Source: Bradyrhizobium cytisi (GTDB lineage Bacteria; Pseudomonadota; Alphaproteobacteria; Rhizobiales; Xanthobacteraceae). From it: a DNA stretch of 61,059 nt. Under the pieces are notes generated by a model, which saw nothing but the letters and a program-made list of their open reading frames with translations, searched no databases and was not told where the DNA came from. The stretch lies in NCBI RefSeq assembly GCF_008123515.1, contig NZ_VSSR01000016.1, positions 254,546 through 315,604 of the forward strand, written 5' to 3'. Both the position numbers and the translations under genes were made by a program. Numbering within the stretch: position 1 is the stretch's first letter; the number at the start of each line of letters is the position of its first letter. Below, piece after piece: positions 19,332 to 28,241 of the stretch.

Positions 19332-19763
19332 TCACGTCGGCTCGGCCTCGTTAGTATCCTCCGGGATCTCCTGCCGCAGCTTCGGTCCTTGGTTGAGCCG
19401 TCGACCGAGTGCCGCGACGAAATTATCATAACGGACTCCGGCCTGTGCTCTTGCGGCCTTGGCGGCCGGTTCGGGGAGTGGCGGCGTCGTTGTGAGCCAG
19501 AACCGGACGAACAAGGCTATGGTCTCGACCGAGATCCCCATGTCGCGCTCGAGCCGTGCGATGCGGCGATCGACTTGATCAAGACGCTTGGCAATAGCGG
19601 CCTCCCGCCGTTCATCGGCGTCCGGCGACAGAAAGGACGCAATAGCAGCTTCGGCGATGAGCGACAGCGACTGCTCGCGCCGGGCGGCATAGGCCGAGAG
19701 CGTCTTCATGACGTCCGGATCGAGATAGACCGACATCTGGGCTTTCTTCTTCGGCGCGACCAT
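19332..19763 (-). CDS. CopG/ribbon-helix-helix mobilisation accessory protein
   Basis: 143 residues from the ATG at 19763, preceded by GAGGG six bases away; a GTG at 19775 overlapping the traG stop is the alternative. The RHH-like opening KAQMSVYLDPDVMKTLSAYA is followed by a helical, charged middle (RREAAIAKRLDQVDRRIARLE) and an unstructured tail. In related elements a gene like this follows traG and precedes trbB. Here the conjugation module ends with it. A role in DNA processing or regulation of transfer is inferred from position. Confidence 0.75.
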   Translation of the reverse strand: MVAPKKKAQMSVYLDPDVMKTLSAYAARREQSLSLIAEAAIASFLSPDADERREAAIAKRLDQVDRRIARLERDMGISVETIALFVRFWLTTTPPLPEPAAKAARAQAGVRYDNFVAALGRRLNQGPKLRQEIPEDTNEAEPT

Positions 19764-19771
19764 GCCTGCCC

Positions 19772-21754
19772 TCACAATCCGAGATCGTCGCCGGGATCGA
19801 GCGATGCCTGTCGCGCGACGCCCTGCATCATGTCGTTCATGCGCCTGATCCGCGGGGCATCTTCGTCGAGTTCGTCGGCAAATTCAGACGCAAACTCGTT
19901 GTCGAGGGGTTCCTTCTTCTCGACGGTCTCACGCGTCAGTTCCGGTTGCCGCCGACGGTCCGTGGTCTTCGGATCTTCTACGTCGGTCTGATCGTCGGTC
20001 GAGGCCGGCGCTGTTGTTGGGCGCGGCGGCAGAGGCCGTGAACTCCAGTCGTCCGGCCGCCCGTCATTGGGTTTGGTCAGCGTCGGCGGCGCCTGGATGC
20101 GCTCCTGGAAGCGTCCGTCCTCGTAATAGCGGGCTTTCATGGCGCGGATCGGATGCAGGCCCGACATCATGACGATCGCGTCCGACGCCGGGAGCTGCAT
20201 CACCTCGCCCGCCGTCAGCAGCGGACGCGCGGTCTCCGACCGCGACACCATGAGGTGACCGAGCCAAGGCGACAGCCGGCTGCCGGCATAGTTCTTCATC
20301 GCCTTCATCTCGGTCGCCATGCCCAATGCGTCGGACACTCGCTTCGCCGTCCTTTCATCATTGGTGGCGAAGCTCACCCTGACATGGCAGTTGTCCAGGA
20401 TCGAGTTGTTGGGCCCATAGGCCTTCTCGATCTGGTTCAGCGACTGGGCGATCAGGAAGCTCTTGATGCCGTAACCAGCCATGAAGGCCAGCGCGGACTC
20501 GAAGAAGTCGAGCCGGCCGAGCGCGGGGAATTCGTCGAGCATCAGGAGGAGCCGGCGCCGTCCGGCCTTGGCCTGCAGATCCTCGGTCAGGCGGCGGCCG
20601 ATCTGGTTGAGAATCAGACGGATCAGCGGCTTAGTGCGATTGATGTCCGACGGCGGCACCACGAGGTACAGCGTGGTCGCCCGGTTCCCACCGACGATGT
20701 CGGTGATCCGCCAGTCACAGCGTCGCGTCACCTCGGCGACAACGGGATCGCGGTAGAGCCCGAGGAACGACATCGCCGTGCTCAGGACACCTGAGCGCTC
20801 GTTACCGGACTTGTTCAGCAGCTCACGCGCGGCGGACGCGACGACGGGATGGACGCCGGCCTCGCCGAGATGCGCCGTCCGCATCATCGCGGCAAGCGTC
20901 GACTCGATCGGCCGCTTCGGATCTGACAAGAAGGCTGCGACCCCGGCGAGGGTCTTGTCCTCCTCGGCATAGAGGACGTGGAGGATGGCGCCGACCAGCA
21001 GTGCGTGGCTGGTTTTCTCCCAGTGGTTGCGCTTTTCGAGACTGCCCTCGGGGTCGACCAGGATGTCGGCGATGTTCTGGACGTCGCGCACCTCCCACTC
21101 GCCGCGGCGGACCTCCAGCAACGGGTTGTAGGCTGACGACTTTGCGTTGGTCGGATCGAACAGAAGAACGCGGCTGTGCCGGGTGCGGAAGCCGGCGGTG
21201 AGCTGCCAGTTCTCACCTTTGATGTCATGGACGATGGCCGAGCCGGGCCAGGTCAGCAGCGAGGGGATGACGAGGCCGACGCCCTTGCCCGACCTCGTGG
21301 GAGCGAAACACAGGACATGCTCCGGTCCATCATGGCGGAGATACGCGCGCTCGAACCGGCCGAGAACCACGCCGTCAGGCCCGAGCAGGCCAGCCTGCTG
21401 GATCTCCTTGCCCTCAGCCCATCGCGCCGAGCCGTAGGTCTCGGCATTCTCTGCTTCGCGGGCGCGCCACACGGACATGCCGATCGCGACGGCCGCGGCG
21501 ATGATGCCGCCGGATGCGGCGATGTACGCGCCCTCGATAAAAATCGACGGCGCATAGGCATCGTAGGCATACCACCACCAGAAGAAGGCGGGCGGAAGGT
21601 AGAACGGAAAATGGAGCAGCTCGAACCAGGGCTGCCCGAGCTGCGGCTGGAAGCCCAGCCGCCAGGCCGTCCATTCCGTCGCGGTCCAGATCGTCAGCAG
21701 GACGATCGCGAAGACGGTGATGACCTGGCCCCAGAGAATCTTGGTCGCGGACAT
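19772..21754 (-). CDS. traG: Conjugal transfer coupling protein TraG/VirD4
   Basis: 660 residues from the ATG at 21754 (MSATKILWGQVITVF). Two N-terminal hydrophobic spans fall at about 8-26 and 45-65, a third near 75-95. Walker A APTRSGKG is at 151-158, Walker B LLLMLDEFPALGR near 400. The last 110 residues are acidic and proline-rich. It is the inner-membrane ATPase that brings relaxase-bound DNA to a type IV secretion channel. No channel (trb/virB) genes occur in the window, so it would need one supplied elsewhere. Confidence 0.9.
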   Translation of the reverse strand: MSATKILWGQVITVFAIVLLTIWTATEWTAWRLGFQPQLGQPWFELLHFPFYLPPAFFWWWYAYDAYAPSIFIEGAYIAASGGIIAAAVAIGMSVWRAREAENAETYGSARWAEGKEIQQAGLLGPDGVVLGRFERAYLRHDGPEHVLCFAPTRSGKGVGLVIPSLLTWPGSAIVHDIKGENWQLTAGFRTRHSRVLLFDPTNAKSSAYNPLLEVRRGEWEVRDVQNIADILVDPEGSLEKRNHWEKTSHALLVGAILHVLYAEEDKTLAGVAAFLSDPKRPIESTLAAMMRTAHLGEAGVHPVVASAARELLNKSGNERSGVLSTAMSFLGLYRDPVVAEVTRRCDWRITDIVGGNRATTLYLVVPPSDINRTKPLIRLILNQIGRRLTEDLQAKAGRRRLLLMLDEFPALGRLDFFESALAFMAGYGIKSFLIAQSLNQIEKAYGPNNSILDNCHVRVSFATNDERTAKRVSDALGMATEMKAMKNYAGSRLSPWLGHLMVSRSETARPLLTAGEVMQLPASDAIVMMSGLHPIRAMKARYYEDGRFQERIQAPPTLTKPNDGRPDDWSSRPLPPRPTTAPASTDDQTDVEDPKTTDRRRQPELTRETVEKKEPLDNEFASEFADELDEDAPRIRRMNDMMQGVARQASLDPGDDLGL

Positions 21755-21795
21755 GGCGGCCGCCCTTTCCTGAAGTCGACGATTGGAGGCATCGT

Positions 21796-23535
21796 TCACA
21801 GGCCGAGCCCCCGATTGCGCCCGAAACCCCAATCGATGCCGCCGTCGTTGCGCGCGACGCCGGAGACGTGCCGGCCGAGCTGCTTTTCGAGCGAGGGCGT
21901 CCAGGGCACGAGCTGGAAGCCCAGCCCGTCGTCGATCATGGCGAAGCGGCCGGAGGCCAGTGCGATGCGCTGTCGATAGGTCCCAGTGACATATTCGCCA
22001 GCGGCCGACGGATTAAACGGCTGGCCCGTCTCAGCCGCGAGCTGCGCGCCGAGAGCGTCAACCTCCCGGCGGCGCAGCGTGCCGATGAGGTTCTTAGCGA
22101 ACACCAGTCCACGCGCCTGGCGCTCGGCGAGACCCTGCTCGATGAGCTGCTCGGCCCGTCGTTCCATGGCGTCGCGGACCTCGGCGCCGAAGCCGGCCTG
22201 GCCAAGCGCTACCGGGTCGCGTGCAACGGCCTGCCGGTCGAGCCATGTCGCGCCGCTCGCCGTCACCTGCGCTTCGATCGAGAGATCGGAGCGGACGGCG
22301 AGTGCCACGCGACGCTGCCCTCGCGCGTCGTCGAATTTGCGTAGCTCGACGATCGAGCCCGGGGCGCTGTCGCCGGCTGCGTCGAGATCGGGGAGCCTGA
22401 TGTGGTGGGTGCGGCCATCGACGCCGTCGACCACGGCGTAGGCGGTCTCCTTGAGTTCGTCGTCGAGACCGCGATCGACGAGGCGTCCGATGACGGGAAC
22501 GTCGAGGCTTTCGCCTGCCAGCACGTAGCTCGCGCTCCCGCGCTCGATGCCGCGCTCGGTCAGGCTGCGGTGGATGCGTTTGATGATGTCGCCGCGCTCA
22601 CCGAGCTCGCGCAACGTGGTCTCGGCGCCCTCGTCCATGGCCCATTGGCCTGGCCCGAGCTGATGCGCGAGGCCGAGGCTCTCCAGGCGTCGCAGCCGGC
22701 CGACCTTTAACGCATGGAACTGATCGGGCTGCTGCGTCGGATCGGGCGCGAGGTCGATGACGCCGTGCCTGTCGGCGTCTCGGACGAGCTGGCGGTCGAG
22801 CTGGGTCCAGTGTTCGGCTTCGACCTGACGCTCGAGCGAGCGGCGGATATCGAGATCGGAGCGCAGTCCGAGTTCCTGTGTGACCAGGTCCTGGGCCCGG
22901 GCGCGCATGCCCTCCTTGATGTAGTCGCGGGAGATGACGAGGTCCTGGCCGTCTTCGGCCACGCCGCGCACGATGATGTGGACGTGCGGATGCTGCGTGT
23001 TCCAGTGATCGACGCCCACCCAGTCGAGCTTGGTGCCAAGATCGGTCTCCATCTGACCGACCAAGTCACGGGCGAAACCTTTGAGGTCGGTCATCTCCGG
23101 CGCGTCCTCGGGCGAGACGATGAAGCGGAAATGGTGACGGTCATCCTTGCAGCGATCGGCGAAGGCCTTGGGATCGGCCTCGTCGGTCTCCGGGCCGAAC
23201 AGCCGGGCCTTCTCCCCGTCCCGGGTGACGCCCTCGCGCCGGAGATAGCCGAGGTGGGCTGACAGCGGCGCCGAGCGCGCCGTATGCCGGACGACTCGGG
23301 TCTTGATCGTCACCAGACGCGAGCGGCTGGTGAGCAGACGGTTCGCCCTCACGCTGGCGACCCGGCCGCGGCCGAAGCGTGAATGACGATGGTTGGCGAG
23401 ACGGCCGGCTCGCGAAACGCCGCCGCCGGCGCGCTGAGCAGCGGCAAGCGCCTGGGCGATGAAGGGCTTGGCCCGCTGGCTCCTTGAGGAGCGGATGCGG
23501 CCAGGCCGAGGCTGAAAGTCGCTCTCTTCAGCCAT
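21796..23535 (-). CDS. VirD2-like relaxase with DUF3363 region
   Basis: 579 residues from the ATG at 23535 (MAEESDFQPRPGRIR). The arginine-rich N-terminus precedes the relaxase core. The metal site is HPHVHI with His182, 184 and 186, following WVGVDHWNTQ. Catalytic tyrosine candidates lie near LSAHLGYLRREG (Tyr97). The C-terminal half is the DUF3363 domain common in Tn4371-like elements. It should nick oriT and pilot the strand. The repeat cluster immediately upstream (23547-23675) is the best oriT candidate. It lies 41 bp before traG, in the same operon. Confidence 0.88.
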   Translation of the reverse strand: MAEESDFQPRPGRIRSSRSQRAKPFIAQALAAAQRAGGGVSRAGRLANHRHSRFGRGRVASVRANRLLTSRSRLVTIKTRVVRHTARSAPLSAHLGYLRREGVTRDGEKARLFGPETDEADPKAFADRCKDDRHHFRFIVSPEDAPEMTDLKGFARDLVGQMETDLGTKLDWVGVDHWNTQHPHVHIIVRGVAEDGQDLVISRDYIKEGMRARAQDLVTQELGLRSDLDIRRSLERQVEAEHWTQLDRQLVRDADRHGVIDLAPDPTQQPDQFHALKVGRLRRLESLGLAHQLGPGQWAMDEGAETTLRELGERGDIIKRIHRSLTERGIERGSASYVLAGESLDVPVIGRLVDRGLDDELKETAYAVVDGVDGRTHHIRLPDLDAAGDSAPGSIVELRKFDDARGQRRVALAVRSDLSIEAQVTASGATWLDRQAVARDPVALGQAGFGAEVRDAMERRAEQLIEQGLAERQARGLVFAKNLIGTLRRREVDALGAQLAAETGQPFNPSAAGEYVTGTYRQRIALASGRFAMIDDGLGFQLVPWTPSLEKQLGRHVSGVARNDGGIDWGFGRNRGLGL

Positions 23536-23889
23536 GACCAGCCTCGGCAATGTGCGAAAAGTAGAATCCCCGCAATGAGTTGATGGTGAGGCGCACATTG
23601 CGTGCCGAAGCCGCACATTGCCGGATCAGTAAAAAAACAAAGCAACAACAACCGACCGACCGAGCCGCACATTGCGGCCTTTTATCTCGCCCTCGTTCGG
23701 TCGTTGCCTGCTCGTCTCCCTCGCCTGCTCTTTCTCCTTCGCAGGAACGCGCTAGGACACGCCTGAGCACGAATTCCCAACCGACGGCGATGGCAGGCCA
23801 CCATCGCGCGACGGATATCCAGATGTCCGCGACATGGGTGCCTGCAGGCGTGCGTCGATCTGGACGTTGACGTTGATGATGCCGTGCAG
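23536..23889. other. Relaxase upstream region, candidate oriT
   Basis: 354 bp without a credible gene between the transglycosylase and relaxase genes. It holds four copies of a 10-base repeat, an A-rich run (AAAAAAACAAAGCAACAACA at 23631-23650) and GC-rich flanks, as is common for transfer origins. Confidence 0.5.
23547..23675. repeat. Four copies of CGCACATTGC (one inverted)
   Basis: Direct copies are at 23592-23601, 23612-23621 and 23666-23675; the inverted copy GCAATGTGCG is at 23547-23556. The first two direct copies are 20 bp apart (two helical turns). Likely a relaxase, accessory-protein or repressor site. Confidence 0.7.
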
Positions 23890-24798
23890 TCATTGCGATC
23901 GCCCCGTTGTCGAGAGCGCGACGAACAGGCCTTCAGACTGCGGCGCAATCGCCGAGAGATCGTGCACCGGAACGGCAGCCCACCTGTCGTGCGCCGGTCG
24001 GTCGGATGTCGCTCGCGTGGCAGACGACGGACCGTCAGCGCGCCCGAAAAAGAGCGGCGCCCGCGTCCAGGATGAACGAGAAGAGGCCGCGACGAGGAGA
24101 GGCTTTGGCGTCCCCTCCGCATCGACAAAAGGGACGAGGGCTGCGACATAGGCGACGGTCTCGGTGGGCAGCGGACGATGTCTGTCTCGAAAATCCTCGT
24201 AGCGGCCGGGACCCGCATTGTAGGCCGCAAGAAAGCCGGGCGAGCCGTAGCGTTCGTGCAGCTCGCGCAGGAAGGCTGCACCAGCGAAGATATTGTCATG
24301 TGGATCGAAGGGATCCCGCCCGAGACCATAGCGAGCACGCATGTCCGCCCAGGTCTTGGGCATGAGTTGCATCAGACCGAGCGCGCCTTTGGGTGACACG
24401 GCGCGCCGCTCGCCATGGCTCTCGATCCGCATGACGGCTCGAATCCATGCAGTCGGAATGCCAAAGCGCTGCGCGGCTTCCGTCACATGAGTGGCATAGC
24501 GGTCGTTCGTCGGCTGACTGCGCGCCGACGCTTTCTCTGCTGACACTGCCGGCATTGACGCGCCAATCACCAGCAGGCCGGTAAGGAGGAGAACGGCAAA
24601 ACCCGCCGTGGCTCCGCCATCACGGCGGGGGTTCGTGCTGCTCACTAACGGCGCGCGCGGACAGGCGGTTTGACCAACGCTGTGCGCGGGGGCCGGCCGA
24701 AGGTTGCGCGGACCGGAGGGCTGAGACGCCTTTGCGGCGAACAGAAGAATGGAGCTTCGATGCGCCTTGTCGGCGGCACGCGTGACGGGGCCCTGCAT
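23890..24798 (-). CDS. Lytic transglycosylase (VirB1/SLT-like)
   Basis: Up to 302 residues. From a GTG at 24645 the protein would start VSSTNPRRDGG and run straight into the hydrophobic signal AGFAVLLLTGLLVIGAS, so the true start may be there rather than at 24798. The catalytic region is AVMRIESHGERRAVSPKGAL with Glu in 'ES', then GLMQLMPKTW and FLAAYNAGPGRYEDF. It cleaves peptidoglycan, locally opening the wall for the conjugation machine. It lies between the DUF736 gene and the relaxase in the transfer operon. Confidence 0.82.
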   Translation of the reverse strand: MQGPVTRAADKAHRSSILLFAAKASQPSGPRNLRPAPAHSVGQTACPRAPLVSSTNPRRDGGATAGFAVLLLTGLLVIGASMPAVSAEKASARSQPTNDRYATHVTEAAQRFGIPTAWIRAVMRIESHGERRAVSPKGALGLMQLMPKTWADMRARYGLGRDPFDPHDNIFAGAAFLRELHERYGSPGFLAAYNAGPGRYEDFRDRHRPLPTETVAYVAALVPFVDAEGTPKPLLVAASSRSSWTRAPLFFGRADGPSSATRATSDRPAHDRWAAVPVHDLSAIAPQSEGLFVALSTTGRSQ

Positions 24799-24801
24799 GC
24801 A

Positions 24802-25137
24802 TCAATCCCGATCGGCGCGCTGGGGCAGACGATTCCAGTTCAGCGTCCAGGCCGATTTGTCGTCGCCCGACTGGAAGAGATTGGCGCGGATCGGCCGCGG
24901 CAGCGTGGGATCATCGATGATGAGCGAAACGTACTCGCCGGCCTTCTCTCCAGTGCGTTTCCAACCTGCGCCGATCTCCGGTCCGTCGGCATCGCCGAGG
25001 CGGATACGGTAGTCCGGCGCGTTCTCGGCATCCGAGGATTCGGCCGGGACGAGGGTGAGAATCCGCTCGAAGAAAAGCGTTTCAACGCGTCCGGTGAAGC
25101 CGGACTTATCGCGGGTGAACTGGCCGATTTGCGCCAT
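24802..25137 (-). CDS. DUF736 family protein (first copy)
   Basis: 111 residues from the ATG at 25137 (MAQIGQFTRDKSGFTGRVET). The family pattern is clear: an opening G.F....GF.G.i.t, a central APDYRIRLG and a final NRLPQR. DUF736 proteins are small, beta-rich and found almost only on conjugative elements; their function is unknown. It sits between the TraF peptidase and the transglycosylase. A second copy is at 31028-31354, outside this operon. Confidence 0.85.
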   Translation of the reverse strand: MAQIGQFTRDKSGFTGRVETLFFERILTLVPAESSDAENAPDYRIRLGDADGPEIGAGWKRTGEKAGEYVSLIIDDPTLPRPIRANLFQSGDDKSAWTLNWNRLPQRADRD

Positions 25138-25171
25138 GGGAAACCTCCTGGTTGGCGGGTTGAGAAGCGGG

Positions 25172-25717
25172 CTAGTGGGTGGCGGCGCGCCAGACGAAGC
25201 GGCCGTCGCCAGCCTCATTTGTCCAAAGCGGGACCGCGCGTGCGACGACCGAACTGACAGGCAGTGAGCCGAAATAGCGGCCGTCCAGGCTGTCCGGGAC
25301 GGTCGGGTTCATGAGGAAGACCTCACCCGATTGAAGGGTGGTGCAGCCGCTCCAACGCGGCAGCGGACGACCGAGATGGTCGCGATCGTGTGCAGCGCCG
25401 ACGTCGACGTCGTCGACAGTGATGGCGTCGCCTGACCGGCACACGGTCTGCCCGGGCAGCGCCATCACGTGCTTCAGCAACGACACACCCTTGGGAAGAA
25501 AGCCCCCGACGGCGAGTTCATTCGCGATCGGCTCTGGGAGCCGCACCGCGACCAGGTCCAGGGCATGCAGCTTTTCGACTGAATGCAGCGTGTAAAACCC
25601 TGTCGGCGTGCTCGCGGTCGCGTTCCAGATCAGCCGGGGCGCGGGATGAACGAATACCAGGCCGCCGGCGGCGAGCATCGCTAGGTACGTCACCATGAGG
25701 TAGCCAAATCGGGTCAT
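25172..25717 (-). CDS. traF: TraF-type S26 signal peptidase
   Basis: 181 residues from the ATG at 25717, which overlaps the DUF2840 stop (ATGA); the long upstream frame is a shadow. There is one N-terminal membrane span (YLMVTYLAMLAAGGLVFV). The catalytic serine is in NATASTPTGFY, as in the S-x-P-x-G-x-Y box of TraF, and the lysine is in LLKHVMALPGQTV. In RP4 this peptidase matures and cyclises the TrbC pilin. No trbC is present in this window, so its substrate is missing here. Confidence 0.88.
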   Translation of the reverse strand: MTRFGYLMVTYLAMLAAGGLVFVHPAPRLIWNATASTPTGFYTLHSVEKLHALDLVAVRLPEPIANELAVGGFLPKGVSLLKHVMALPGQTVCRSGDAITVDDVDVGAAHDRDHLGRPLPRWSGCTTLQSGEVFLMNPTVPDSLDGRYFGSLPVSSVVARAVPLWTNEAGDGRFVWRAATH

Positions 25718-26229
25718 GGCGTGACGCTCCGGCGCTTGAGCCAGGCGACATGCTGCGCGCGCGTGTAGGCGCGCGGCACGTGGTCGGCGGCGAGGCGGTT
25801 GTGGAGATGTCGCCAGTATTCGGGCGCAGCGTCGGCTGGATCGACGGCGAGCGCCTCGATGGCGTCGATCGCCTGCAACACGCGCTCGACCTTCGGCCAC
25901 CCATCGACGCGCAGCAGGATCTCGCCGCCGGGGCGGACGAATGGCAGCGTCTGATAGCGCTGGCCCGCCTCCACGGCGCGCACGATGTCCATGCGCGAGA
26001 CCACGGTGCCATAGTCGTTCGAGGCCCAACGTACGAAGCCGAAGATGCTGCCGGGCGCAAAAGCGGAAATGCTGCGGCGGCGGTCGAGGATCTTCTCCTC
26101 CGCGCGACGGCCGAAGCGCAGCCAGTGCTCGATCCGCTTCTCGATCCAGGTCAGCTCGACACTGGTGAATGAAACGTCGCGCCGATGCGAGGGCGGCACG
26201 GCACGCGGCAACGCCTCATTGTCATTCAT
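25714..26229 (-). CDS. DUF2840 family protein
   Basis: 171 residues. VELTWIEKRIEHWLRFGRRA and ILDRRRSISAFAPGSIFGFV are characteristic of DUF2840, followed by RWASNDYGTVVSRMDIVRAV and a C-terminal YTRAQHVAWLKRR. It is soluble, of unknown function, and found next to traF and parA in integrative and plasmid elements. It overlaps both neighbours by 4 bp, so it is translated as part of the same operon. Confidence 0.85.
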   Translation of the reverse strand: MNDNEALPRAVPPSHRRDVSFTSVELTWIEKRIEHWLRFGRRAEEKILDRRRSISAFAPGSIFGFVRWASNDYGTVVSRMDIVRAVEAGQRYQTLPFVRPGGEILLRVDGWPKVERVLQAIDAIEALAVDPADAAPEYWRHLHNRLAADHVPRAYTRAQHVAWLKRRSVTP

Positions 26230-26480
26230 GACGGCTCTCCGGTGTCTATCGGGAATTCTCGCGCCAACAGTTCGCGCAGCATGTCGGCGACGGTGACGCC
26301 GCGCTGGAACGCAGCGACCTTGATGCGGCCGCGCAGCGCCGGCGTGATGTCGATGGTCAGACGGGCTGTAAATGCGGCCCCGTTATCCACGCGGCGCGGC
26401 GGTGCGTCGCTGGCCTTGATCCAGCTTTCGGCATCGCCGGGACGCGAGGCAAAGCCGCGCTTGGTGGAGCGCTCGCTCAT
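26226..26480 (-). CDS. Ribbon-helix-helix partition protein (ParB-like partner of ParA)
   Basis: 84 residues. The N-terminal 35 residues are polar and flexible. The rest forms an RHH domain: FTARLTIDITPALRGRIKVA then AFQRGVTVADMLRELLAREF. Small RHH proteins of this kind act as centromere-binding partners of orphan ParA ATPases. It overlaps parA by 4 bp (stop of parA at 26477) and DUF2840 by 4 bp. Confidence 0.8.
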   Translation of the reverse strand: MSERSTKRGFASRPGDAESWIKASDAPPRRVDNGAAFTARLTIDITPALRGRIKVAAFQRGVTVADMLRELLAREFPIDTGEPS

Positions 26481-27115
26481 GGCGCGAACCTCGCGACTTC
26501 AGCGGCGAGCGCGGCGATCTCGCGGGCGGCGGCGTTCTGCTCGGCGAACTCGAAGACGAGCCGACCGGACTGCGCGGCGTCAGCGAAGACGACGCGTTGG
26601 CCGATGGTGCTGGCGAGCACCGGCGGATCGTGATCGGCAAGAACCTCAGCCGTCTCGCGCGCGATGATCGTGCGCGCACCACAGCGGTTGAGCACAAAGC
26701 GAGCAGCAAGCTGCGGACGTGAGATGCGAGCCTCGCGCAGCAGATTGAGCATCTCGGCCGATGCCCAGCCGTCGAACGGCGATGGCTGCACCGGGATCAG
26801 CACCAGATCGGCCGCAAGCAACGCCGAACGCATCAATCCAGCGACGCGCGGCGGTCCGTCAATGACGACATGATCGGCGGCGCGCGCGATCTCCGGCGCT
26901 TCGCGGTGGAGCGTATCGCGCGCGAGGCCAACGACGCCGAACAACCGTGCGACATTTTCCCGCGCCCGCTGCTGCGACCAGTCCAATGCCGAGCCCTGAG
27001 GGTCGGCATCGATCAGCGTCACCCGCTTTCCGCGCAGCGCCCATTCACCGGCGAGGTGCAGGGCGAGCGTGGTTTTGCCGACACCGCCTTTCTGGTTGAG
27101 CACCGCGACAATCAT
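26477..27115 (-). CDS. parA: ParA-family partition ATPase
   Basis: 212 residues, the size of short type Ib ParA proteins without their own HTH. The deviant Walker A is LNQKGGVGKTTLALHLA (residues 6-22). DADPQGSALDWSQQR gives Walker A', and VVIDGPPRVAGLMRSALL is Walker B. It segregates or stabilises the element when excised, with the RHH protein that follows. It overlaps repA by 4 bp. Confidence 0.9.
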   Translation of the reverse strand: MIVAVLNQKGGVGKTTLALHLAGEWALRGKRVTLIDADPQGSALDWSQQRARENVARLFGVVGLARDTLHREAPEIARAADHVVIDGPPRVAGLMRSALLAADLVLIPVQPSPFDGWASAEMLNLLREARISRPQLAARFVLNRCGARTIIARETAEVLADHDPPVLASTIGQRVVFADAAQSGRLVFEFAEQNAAAREIAALAAEVARFAP

Positions 27116-28227
27116 CGCTTGCCTCCCGGCTTGCGGTTGAGAAGCGGCAAGGATTGTCGGCTTTGGTGCTTGGCTGGCGGCTCAGCGCGTGCGTCGGCGT
27201 TATCCGCAGAACGCACGGGCCCACTACAACAGTTAGATTCTAAGTTAGACTCTAAGTTAGGGCGAGCGATCGTCGCGTCTCGCCAAAGCGTTAGCTGTGG
27301 TTTGCGCTCCCGAAATCCCGATACGGGCACGCCCGAAGTCCCGATAGCGCGAACGCCCGAAGTCCCGAGTTGATTCACAGCGCCATCCACAGGTGCTGTG
27401 GATGACTTGCCGGGCAGGATGCGCAGCAGTTCTCGGCGTTCCCTGCGTTCGATGCTCAGGCGGTAGCCTGGCAGCGGTTGACGGGCCGCGATCCGGCGGA
27501 GATCAAAGGCGAAGTCAGCGGGCTTGGCGAGGCTGCCGGATTTCTCGTGGAGGTGTGCGACCTCAAACAGCCATCCTCTCGGCTGGCGGCCGGCATGCTT
27601 GCGAGCGACGCGGTAGAGCCAGCGCTCGATCCCGCCGGTCAGGCTGAAATAGGCCGGATCAATCGTGAGAACGAGCGAGCGATCGATGACGCCGCGATAG
27701 AACCACTCCGGGAGGACAAATTCCATGCCTTCCACGCGGCCGTCGCGCCGCGCGCGCTCCTCCCATTCGTTGATCCAGGAGAATTGGTGGCGCCGCCAAT
27801 GCTCGCCCTGCCGGATGCTGGTGCGGATGACGGTCGCCTGCAGACGGCCCAGCGCGCCCTTCAACAGCTTGTAGTCCCGCGCCCCGGTCTGTCGGCCGAC
27901 CGCGACCAGAAGCTGATAGGGCGTAAAGCGCAGGAAGCGTGAGGTTTTCAGACCAAGGTTCTCAGCCTCGACAATCTGGCTCGCCGCCCAAATCAGCACG
28001 TCGGCATCCCAAATGGTCGCCATACCGTGCTCAGGGACTGCATAGACTTCGACACGCACTTCGCCAGCCTGATAGAGGATCGGGCGCGTGCGTTTGGCTT
28101 TGGCGAGCGAGAAGAATGGCCGCTCCATCAAGTCGCGCTGATCGCGTGGGCTGGCGTCGCCGGTGGCGACAATGAACGGATCGAGCTTGCTTCGTTCGCT
28201 GGGCGTGATGAGGCGGCGCGACGACAT
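27112..28227 (-). CDS. repA: Plasmid-type replication initiator RepA
   Basis: 371 residues from the ATG at 28227 (MSSRRLITPSERSKLDPF). The core matches the RepA initiator family: ERPFFSLAKAKR, IWDADVLIWAASQIVEAE, FTPYQLLVAVGRQTGARDYK, LKGALGRLQATVIRT and IDPAYFSLTGGIERWLYR, a winged-helix arrangement. The C-terminal 80 residues are low-complexity and contain DNA-level repeats. Its presence implies that the integrated element can, or once could, replicate. First gene of repA-parA-RHH-DUF2840-traF, all overlapping or nearly so. Confidence 0.87.
   Translation of the reverse strand: MSSRRLITPSERSKLDPFIVATGDASPRDQRDLMERPFFSLAKAKRTRPILYQAGEVRVEVYAVPEHGMATIWDADVLIWAASQIVEAENLGLKTSRFLRFTPYQLLVAVGRQTGARDYKLLKGALGRLQATVIRTSIRQGEHWRRHQFSWINEWEERARRDGRVEGMEFVLPEWFYRGVIDRSLVLTIDPAYFSLTGGIERWLYRVARKHAGRQPRGWLFEVAHLHEKSGSLAKPADFAFDLRRIAARQPLPGYRLSIERRERRELLRILPGKSSTAPVDGAVNQLGTSGVRAIGTSGVPVSGFRERKPQLTLWRDATIARPNLESNLESNCCSGPVRSADNADARAEPPAKHQSRQSLPLLNRKPGGKR
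27231..27254 (-). repeat. 12-bp tandem repeat AGTTAGAYTCTA in the repA 3' end
   Basis: AGTTAGATTCTA is followed directly by AGTTAGACTCTA and then AGTTAG. On the coding strand this gives two LESN tetrapeptides. Confidence 0.7.
27309..27368 (-). repeat. Three CCCGAARTCCCGA direct repeats in repA
   Basis: Copies at 27309-27321, 27332-27344 and 27356-27368 are 23 and 24 bp apart, about two helical turns. They encode the repeated GTSGV of RepA. They may be iterons for RepA or only a coding duplication. Confidence 0.6.
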
Positions 28228-28241
28228 GGGCGAGCGCTGCC

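Noticed and set aside
23592..23675. CRISPR-like array before the relaxase gene
   Set aside because: Repeats are only 10 bp, unevenly spaced, one inverted, and no cas gene occurs; better explained as oriT or operator.
27982..28012. CATCCCAAATGG within repA resembling the palindromic site
   Set aside because: Only half of the palindrome is present and it lies inside conserved coding sequence; a chance match.
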